NCBI GenBank assembly: GCA_913056425.1
Contig: CAJXLR010000053.1
Span: 1-9,264, forward strand
Length of the DNA: 9,264 bases
Reading direction: 5' to 3'
DNA from: an uncultured Bacteroidota bacterium
Lineage (GTDB): Bacteria > Bacteroidota > Bacteroidia > NS11-12g > UBA9320
Part shown: in pieces, positions 1 through 5,201 of the stretch
Numbering within the stretch: the stretch's first letter is position 1
How the letters are laid out: each line of letters opens with the position of its first letter
Notes under the pieces: generated by a model
What the model was told of the DNA's origin: nothing
The model's input: the letters and a program-made list of their open reading frames with translations, nothing else
The model's database searches: none
Made by a program: the position numbers and the translations under genes

Positions 1-1601
1 TTATCAGCTGGGTAATCTTCTTTGTTCTACTATTTGCGTTCTGGTACTTCATGATGCGCCGAATGGGTGGACCTGCAGGTGGCGGATCCGGACAGATTTT
101 CAATATTGGGAAGTCGCGAGCGCAGCTGTTCGATAAAGACACCAAGGTTAATGTAACTTTCAAAGACGTTGCGGGATTAGAGGAAGCTAAGATAGAGGTG
201 ATGGAAATTGTTGATTTCCTCAAGAACCCGAAAAAATACACCGAGCTAGGAGGTAAGATTCCTAAAGGAGCCTTATTGGTAGGCCCTCCGGGTACAGGTA
301 AGACACTTTTGGCGAAAGCTGTTGCCGGTGAAGCCAACGTACCTTTCTTCTCGTTATCAGGTTCCGATTTCGTTGAAATGTTTGTGGGTGTTGGAGCTTC
401 TCGTGTACGTGACTTGTTCAAGCAAGCCAAGGAGAAAGCACCTTGTATCATCTTTATTGATGAGATTGATGCAATTGGTAGAGCTCGTGGAAAGAATGCG
501 ATGCAAGGGTCGAACGATGAGCGTGAAAACACGTTGAACCAACTCTTAACCGAAATGGATGGTTTTGGTACCGATACCGGCGTAATCATTTTGGCCGCAA
601 CTAACCGTGTGGATGTGCTGGATAAAGCGTTGTTACGTGCCGGTCGATTTGATCGTCAGATCTACGCTGATATGCCTGATTTGAATGAACGTCGAGCGAT
701 TTTTGATGTACACTTGAAGCCACTTAAAATCGAGAAGGATTTAGATCGTGATTTCTTAGCACGTCAAACGCCTGGATTTAGTGGGGCGGACATCGCAAAC
801 ATGTGTAACGAAGCGGCGTTAATCGCGGCTCGAAAGAATAAGAAAATCATCGAACGCCAAGATTTCTTGGATGCGGTAGATCGTATCATTGGAGGTCTAG
901 AAAAGAAGAATAAAATCATCACTCCGGAAGAGAAGCGCGCTGTTGCAGTGCATGAAGCCGGTCATGCTACTGTGAGCTGGTTGTGCGAGCACGCGCATCC
1001 ATTGGTTAAGGTTACCATCGTACCGCGTGGTAGAAGTTTAGGTGCGGCCTGGTATCTACCGGAAGAGCGTCAAATTACTAGAACTGAGCAGTTGTTGGAC
1101 GAGATGTGTGCAACGCTGGGTGGACGAGCTGCAGAGTATGTGACCTTTGGTAAAATCTCTACAGGTGCATTGAGTGATTTAGAGAAGGTTACCAAGCAAG
1201 CGATGGCGATGGTTTCCATCTATGGCCTCAATGAAAAAGTAGGTAACGTTTCGTACTACAACATGAATGAAGGCTTTACAAAGCCGTTCAGTGAGCAAAC
1301 TGCTGCTTTGATTGATTCGGAGATTAAGAGGCTTACAGACGAGCAGTATCAACGTGCAATAAAAATCCTTCAAGAGAACAAGGATAAGCTGGACATGCTT
1401 GCGAATAAGTTGCTCGAGAAAGAGGTTATTTTCAAGGAAGATTTAGAAGAGATTTTCGGTAAGCGTCCTTTTGGCGACGAAGCTCTTGACTCTATTCAAG
1501 GAGACACCTCTCGTGCCGAGCAGCCAGCTGAGGATGAAGAGAAGCCTGCAGCGGATATCTCGGATTCTACAGAAGACGAGACGAAGCCTGACTCAGAATA
1601 A
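1..1601 (+). CDS. ftsH: ATP-dependent zinc metalloprotease FtsH, 5' end missing
   Basis: This is the membrane-anchored AAA+ protease that forms hexamers, pulls misfolded or regulatory membrane and cytosolic proteins through its pore and degrades them. The reading frame is already open at base 3, and the first residues seen (ISWVIFFVLLFAFWYF) are the second membrane helix, so the gene begins upstream and the ATG at 51 is internal. Counting from that internal Met, Walker A GPPGTGKT is at 78-85, pore loop FVGVG at 111-115, Walker B IIFIDEID at 133-140, the second region of homology with the arginine-finger segment RAGRFDR at 196-202, zinc motif HEAGH at 301-305, and the third metal ligand probably the Asp of LSDLEKVT (376). 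All catalytic residues are present. The tail after about residue 470 is acidic and low in complexity, as is common for this phylum. It overlaps the opposing radical SAM gene by 9 bp. Identity is secure; only the missing N-terminus (first helix and periplasmic domain) is unseen. Confidence 0.97.
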   Translation, partial: ISWVIFFVLLFAFWYFMMRRMGGPAGGGSGQIFNIGKSRAQLFDKDTKVNVTFKDVAGLEEAKIEVMEIVDFLKNPKKYTELGGKIPKGALLVGPPGTGKTLLAKAVAGEANVPFFSLSGSDFVEMFVGVGASRVRDLFKQAKEKAPCIIFIDEIDAIGRARGKNAMQGSNDERENTLNQLLTEMDGFGTDTGVIILAATNRVDVLDKALLRAGRFDRQIYADMPDLNERRAIFDVHLKPLKIEKDLDRDFLARQTPGFSGADIANMCNEAALIAARKNKKIIERQDFLDAVDRIIGGLEKKNKIITPEEKRAVAVHEAGHATVSWLCEHAHPLVKVTIVPRGRSLGAAWYLPEERQITRTEQLLDEMCATLGGRAAEYVTFGKISTGALSDLEKVTKQAMAMVSIYGLNEKVGNVSYYNMNEGFTKPFSEQTAALIDSEIKRLTDEQYQRAIKILQENKDKLDMLANKLLEKEVIFKEDLEEIFGKRPFGDEALDSIQGDTSRAEQPAEDEEKPAADISDSTEDETKPDSE

Positions 1602-2633
1602 TTTCACTTGACCATCTCGGGTGAACAAGCTCGAGTTGAGTTTAAGCCGGTCTTTATTCAGATTGTACTTTTTGGTGGCAACGTTAAACTGTTGTTTAAT
1701 CATGTCGGCGTAGTGGCCTTCCCCGGACATACGTTTACCAAATCTTCGATCCTCAACATCACCTCCATGTATTTCGGCAATGTGCCCTAAGACTTTCTTC
1801 TTTCGATCAGGGAAATGTCGGTCGAGCCAATCGTCGAACAATGGGCCCACACATCCGTTTAGTCTTACCATGGTGTAGTGCAGTGATCGAGCACCGGCCT
1901 CGGAAACGGCCTTCGCCATGTCCATGATTTCATGGCTGTTTAAAGCCGGGATGATAGGTGCCATCATAACACCAACCGGAATTCCAGCGCTTGTGAGCTG
2001 TTCGATGGCGTTGAGTTTTGCTTTAACGGATGAGGTTCGGGGTTCCAGCTTACGACGCAATGCGTCGTTAAGACTGGTAATACTCAGCGCAACCGATGCG
2101 AGGTTGTCCTTCGCCATTTCACCAAGTAAATCGATATCTCGAGTGACCAATGCGTTTTTTGTGATGATGCCTACCGGGTTTCTATGTTGTTTGCAAACCT
2201 CAATGAGTTTACGTGTAATTTGGAGTTTTCGTTCGATGGGTTGGTAGCAGTCGGTATTTCCACTGAGCATTATGCCTTCACCGATCCAGCTTCTGGAATG
2301 GAACTTTTTTCTCAGTAAATCCGGAGCGTTCTGCTTTACGAGGATTTTTCGTTCGAAATCTACTCCACCGCTATAGCCCCAGTATTCATGAGTTTCACGC
2401 GCATAGCAATACGTGCAGCCGTGCTCACAACCTTGGTAGGGATTCATGCCCCACGAAAGTGGGATGTCCGGGCTGTTAACTTGGTTCACTATCGACTTAG
2501 CGTGAACTTCTATGTAATCTGTCTGGACAAACTTTTGGTCTTCTAACCGATGGCCATCATCTGCCTCATACGCATGCTGCTCAAAGCGATTTTGAGAGTT
2601 GATTGAAGTACCTCGACCACGAATTGGATTCAT
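1593..2633 (-). CDS. PA0069/Rv2578c-family radical SAM protein
   Basis: A 346-residue radical SAM protein whose substrate is unknown. The 4Fe-4S/SAM motif is seen as CEHGCTYCYAR: C69, C73 and C76 in CxxxCxxC spacing, preceded by WGMNPYQG. The N-terminal signature IRGRGTSINSQNRFE and the later segments LSGNTDCYQPIE (123-134), GIITKNALVTRDIDLL (155-170) and MAPIIPALNS (224-233) are those I associate with the PA0069/Rv2578c group, which is distantly related to spore photoproduct lyase; hence DNA-repair-like chemistry is sometimes suggested, but that is inference. Length fits the family, and the protein appears soluble with no signal peptide. Start: ATG at 2633-2631 keeps the full conserved N-terminal RGRG segment. 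No clear Shine-Dalgarno sequence or perfect TAnnTTTG element lies upstream; a TATAAT-like stretch sits just before the start. Its 3' end overlaps convergent ftsH, and upstream lies the repeat-containing spacer behind pbpC. Nothing links it functionally to either neighbour. Confidence 0.92.
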   Translation of the reverse strand: MNPIRGRGTSINSQNRFEQHAYEADDGHRLEDQKFVQTDYIEVHAKSIVNQVNSPDIPLSWGMNPYQGCEHGCTYCYARETHEYWGYSGGVDFERKILVKQNAPDLLRKKFHSRSWIGEGIMLSGNTDCYQPIERKLQITRKLIEVCKQHRNPVGIITKNALVTRDIDLLGEMAKDNLASVALSITSLNDALRRKLEPRTSSVKAKLNAIEQLTSAGIPVGVMMAPIIPALNSHEIMDMAKAVSEAGARSLHYTMVRLNGCVGPLFDDWLDRHFPDRKKKVLGHIAEIHGGDVEDRRFGKRMSGEGHYADMIKQQFNVATKKYNLNKDRLKLNSSLFTRDGQVKLF

Positions 2634-2732
2634 AAGGCTAAATTATAAAACGACAACACGCTATTTGAGTTTTGAAACCGAGTATGGATAAGTTTTGAGT
2701 ACGGTAATGAGTAGGTAGTTATGATTATTTTT

Positions 2733-2768
2733 GGTCATAGTTCAGGTCAAAGTCAAGGTAATAGTCTT
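2733..2768. repeat. Degenerate 12-bp tandem repeat, three units
   Basis: Three consecutive 12-bp units can be aligned: GGTCATAGTTCA (2733-2744), GGTCAAAGTCAA (2745-2756) and GGTAATAGTCTT (2757-2768). They agree pairwise at 8 or 9 of 12 positions, with GGT and AGT in register. This looks like a decayed tandem array in the spacer between pbpC and the radical SAM gene. Two further GGTA-led stretches at 2703-2724 may belong to the same array but align less well. No function is apparent. Confidence 0.5.
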
Positions 2769-2790
2769 TGTCAATGTTATTGTATCCGTC

Positions 2791-2829
2791 GTTAATGGTT
2801 AGTGTTAATGGTTAGTGTTAACGGTTAGC
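2791..2829. repeat. 13-bp tandem repeat, three units
   Basis: Three head-to-tail 13-bp units: GTTAATGGTTAGT at 2791-2803, an identical copy at 2804-2816, and GTTAACGGTTAGC at 2817-2829, which differs at two positions (both T to C). Each unit is made of two GTTA-headed half-units of 7 and 6 bp, and the series runs on as GTTTAAC at 2830-2836, reaching to within one base of the pbpC stop codon. In the pbpC transcript this array is the start of the 3' untranslated region. The two identical units point to recent slippage or duplication. I see no insertion-sequence ends around it. Confidence 0.9.
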
Positions 2830-2837
2830 GTTTAACC

Positions 2838-5099
2838 CTACTTCACCCAAAACGATCGCTGAATACGAATACCGGAAGCATCCGTAATACTCAAGACGTG
2901 TTTTCCTTTTGAAGGCTGACATTGAACCTGATGAACATCTTTAGTTGTGGTTAGAAACTCATCGTCTAAATACCAAAATATTTCCGCTGCGGATTGTCTG
3001 TGCGCGGCCTCAAACACTAGCTGACCAAGTCCACCAGTTATTAAGCGAGGTATTTGGAGTGAACTGTTAGGTAAAGGATAGGTTAGCTCAAAATCCTTAT
3101 CACCACTTAAACAGCTTGCCCTAAACTTTGGAAGTGTTTCGTATTCCGGATGATTCATTTTGTAGTACTGCTCGGCAATAGCCGGAATCACCATGTAGAC
3201 TTTTTGTTTCATTTCACCTGGTTCTGCACATTGTGCAAAAACACGCTCACCAGTTTTACGCGAAACATGAATTTGCTTGTGCCATGGACATTGAGCTAGT
3301 GCTAAGCATGGTCTTGGCACCCACCTGCGCTGAGTTGAAGTGCAGAACTGTGACGCACGTTGACCGCTAGCCGCGCACACGTCGATTCCTTTCATGCTTC
3401 GTGTAGGTTGTTCAAACCACGTCGTATCCGGTAAGTATTGAAAAACGTCAAATAGTACCGGCGCAGCCGTGTTGCTGCCTGTCATACCGGTGACGCCCTC
3501 GCCGGTTGCGTTGCCAACCCAAACTGCAACTACATATTTCTGGGTAAGACCAATGGCCCAGGCGTCACGCGCACCAAAGCTGGTTCCGGTTTTCCATGCT
3601 ATCTTTTCGCGTCCTTCAAACCGGTTCCAATATTGTTCAATCTGCGGTCGGTTTACGGATGACATGGCGTTGAGAATTTCCCAAGCAACTCCAGAACTAA
3701 TCAAACCGCTTGATTCACTGCCGGATGCAGCTGCGGCCATTTCAGCATAGGCGTGACCAAGATCCCAGATGTTGGCTTCAGCCCCGCCTAAAATTAGCGC
3801 AAGTCCGTATTCATTGGCCGGACGAAAAAGCGTAGAGAGCCCCAGTTCTTCTAAGTTACTTTTAAACCTCGGGACACCATAATCACTTAAAAGTCGAACA
3901 GCCGGAATGTTTAATGATCTTGCCAACGCTTCGCTTGCAGGCACCAACCCGGCATAATTCGATTCATAGTTTTCAGGTGCATAACCGTTAATTCTGGTCG
4001 GATAATCCGCTAGCAACATATTTGGGGTGAGCTCTCCGTTTTCCATAGTAAGCGCATACAAGAATGGCTTTAAAATGCTCCCTGTACTTCGTGGTGCTTG
4101 AATGATGTCTACATGTTTTTTGTCTTCCTCTTTGCACGGGGTGTTTCCAGTGTAGGCTAACACGTCCTTGCTCTCTACATCCAAAACCAACACACAAGCA
4201 TTGTTAATCCCATGGCTTGAATTTACTTGATAACGCCTCTGGACAATGTTGTTCACCTCCTGTTGAAGGTCTTTATCAATGGTAGATCGATACCGTTTTC
4301 CTTGATAACCATGATTACTCAGAAACGCCATATAATGCGGCGTCATTTGAGGAAGAGGCTTGGGCGATTGAGGCAGTTCTTCTTCCAGTGCGGTTTGATA
4401 TTCCAGCTCCGTAATCTCTCCTCGATCGAACAATCGTTTTAACAATCGGTCGCGTTTTGCACGAAGCTGTGATCTGTTCTTTGAGAGGTGCATGAGCGAT
4501 GGGGCATTGGGCAATACGGCTAACATCGACGCTTCCCCCCAACTGAGTTGCTTACCACTGTGCCCAAAATATCTCCAACTTGCAGCTTCAAGTCCAACAA
4601 CGTTCCCTCCAAATGGAGCATGAGCTGCATGGAGAGATAGAATTTCGTCTTTAGAGTACCGAGTTTCCAACCGAAACGCCATCACCATTTCCTTGAGCTT
4701 GTCCCAAATGCTCTTCCCGGTTCGCTGCCTGCTCATGCGAATAACCTGCATGGACAAGGTACTTCCGCCGCTTACCACGCGTTTGGCCTTGAGGTTTTGA
4801 ATCATCGCACGACTCAGTGACATAAAACTCACGCCCCAATGATTGTAAAATCGTTTGTCCTCAAAAGTGATTAATGCAGTTGCAAATTTTGCTGGGACGC
4901 TATCGGATGCCGGGAATCGCCACTGTCCGTCACTGGCAATGTGAGCCATCAAGACATCACCATTTGTGTCTTCAACTACCATACTATATGGCGTGTCAAA
5001 CAGATTTTTTGGCAAACAAAAGATGAAATATATCAGCAGGAACAACAACCCAATGCGGATTGCCTTACGAATTCTCGGTATGCGTTTCCAGAAGATCAA
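2838..5099 (-). CDS. pbpC: Penicillin-binding protein 1C, bifunctional class A PBP
   Basis: A 753-residue peptidoglycan synthase anchored in the inner membrane with its catalytic domains in the periplasm. Residues 1-14 are basic and 15-29 form the single signal-anchor helix. The glycosyltransferase (GT51) domain has EDKRFYNHWG (80-89, catalytic Glu 80), GGSTLSMQ (111-118) and the EMVMAFRLE segment with the second Glu at 145; APFGGNVVGLEAASWRYFG (161-179) is characteristic of PBP1C. The transpeptidase domain has SILK (Ser 341, Lys 344), SLN (395-397) and KTG (503-505), so both activities look intact. A Cys-rich linker follows (C575, C586, C598, C604, C624), then a C-terminal BiPBP_C-type domain (about 670-753). 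The start is a TTG at 5099-5097: an in-frame TAG lies three codons upstream and no ATG or GTG precedes the anchor helix. No Shine-Dalgarno sequence is visible. The gene is divergent from the sensor kinase across 102 bp. The alpha-2-macroglobulin gene often paired with pbpC is not beside it. Confidence 0.96.
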   Translation of the reverse strand: MIFWKRIPRIRKAIRIGLLFLLIYFIFCLPKNLFDTPYSMVVEDTNGDVLMAHIASDGQWRFPASDSVPAKFATALITFEDKRFYNHWGVSFMSLSRAMIQNLKAKRVVSGGSTLSMQVIRMSRQRTGKSIWDKLKEMVMAFRLETRYSKDEILSLHAAHAPFGGNVVGLEAASWRYFGHSGKQLSWGEASMLAVLPNAPSLMHLSKNRSQLRAKRDRLLKRLFDRGEITELEYQTALEEELPQSPKPLPQMTPHYMAFLSNHGYQGKRYRSTIDKDLQQEVNNIVQRRYQVNSSHGINNACVLVLDVESKDVLAYTGNTPCKEEDKKHVDIIQAPRSTGSILKPFLYALTMENGELTPNMLLADYPTRINGYAPENYESNYAGLVPASEALARSLNIPAVRLLSDYGVPRFKSNLEELGLSTLFRPANEYGLALILGGAEANIWDLGHAYAEMAAAASGSESSGLISSGVAWEILNAMSSVNRPQIEQYWNRFEGREKIAWKTGTSFGARDAWAIGLTQKYVVAVWVGNATGEGVTGMTGSNTAAPVLFDVFQYLPDTTWFEQPTRSMKGIDVCAASGQRASQFCTSTQRRWVPRPCLALAQCPWHKQIHVSRKTGERVFAQCAEPGEMKQKVYMVIPAIAEQYYKMNHPEYETLPKFRASCLSGDKDFELTYPLPNSSLQIPRLITGGLGQLVFEAAHRQSAAEIFWYLDDEFLTTTKDVHQVQCQPSKGKHVLSITDASGIRIQRSFWVK

Positions 5100-5133
5100 A
5101 TCGTAATTCTAATACCAAAGATCAAGTTTACTA

Positions 5134-5162
5134 ATTATTCGTTCCGCAGGAACCATTATTCG
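5134..5162. promoter_or_regulatory. Candidate operator: 8-bp direct repeat, 21-bp period, around an inverted repeat
   Basis: ATTATTCG occurs at 5134-5141 and again at 5155-5162, 21 bp start to start, so both copies lie on one face of the helix. Between them is the inverted repeat GTTCC-GCA-GGAAC (5141-5153). The element sits in the 102-bp divergent spacer, about 35-65 bp upstream of the start expected from the TAnnTTTG element for the sensor kinase gene, a usual position for an activator site. LytTR-type response regulators bind pairs of roughly 9-bp direct repeats separated by 12-13 bp; the windows TTCGTTCCG (5138-5146) and TTCGCTTAT (5159-5167) each fit about 7 of 9 positions of the published-style LytTR consensus as I remember it. 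The repeats are seen; their role as an operator is inference. Confidence 0.4.
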
Positions 5163-5188
5163 CTTATGGCTGCTAGCCGATGGTCGTG

Positions 5189-5196
5189 TATTTTTG
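5189..5196 (+). promoter_or_regulatory. Bacteroidota -7 promoter element for the sensor kinase gene
   Basis: TATTTTTG is a perfect match to the Bacteroidota -7 consensus TAnnTTTG recognised by the primary sigma factor of this phylum. It ends five bases before the ATG at 5202, so transcription would begin about at 5200-5204 and the mRNA would be leaderless or nearly so. The expected -33 TTG is absent; the nearest thing is TTATGG at 5164-5169. A weak -33 would fit a promoter that needs an activator bound at the direct repeats just upstream. The match is visible; promoter use is inferred. Confidence 0.45.
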
Positions 5197-5201
5197 ATTA
5201 A

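Noticed and set aside
51..1601. ftsH beginning at the ATG at 51 as a complete short form
   Set aside because: The frame is open to the window edge and the upstream residues form the second membrane helix, so 51 is internal.
1608..2247. Open frames on the + strand (60 and 109 codons) opposite the radical SAM gene
   Set aside because: They are antisense shadows of a well-supported gene and resemble no protein family.
2638..2647. TATAATTTAG just upstream of the radical SAM start on the - strand
   Set aside because: It resembles a -10 box but lacks a properly spaced -33/-35 partner and the Bacteroidota TTTG; too AT-rich to support.
2748..2774. Possible - strand promoter for the radical SAM gene (TGACTTTG with TTG 16 bp upstream)
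   Set aside because: The -7 element has a mismatch at the important A, the spacing is short, and it lies inside the degenerate repeats, so chance is a sufficient explanation.
2791..2836. CRISPR array or telomere-like repeat
   Set aside because: Units are 13 bp head to tail without spacers and there are only three; no cas genes, and nothing suggests a chromosome end.
2823..2837. Possible terminator hairpin after pbpC, GGTTA-5 bases-TAACC
   Set aside because: The stem is only five mostly A-T pairs, it is a by-product of the GTTA repeats, and no T-run follows on the - strand.
4941..5201. 86-codon + strand open frame ending directly before the kinase ATG
   Set aside because: Most of it is antisense to the pbpC 5' end and the rest crosses the divergent control region; the translation has no recognisable domain or signal, and its end at 5201 follows only from the TAA abutting the ATG.
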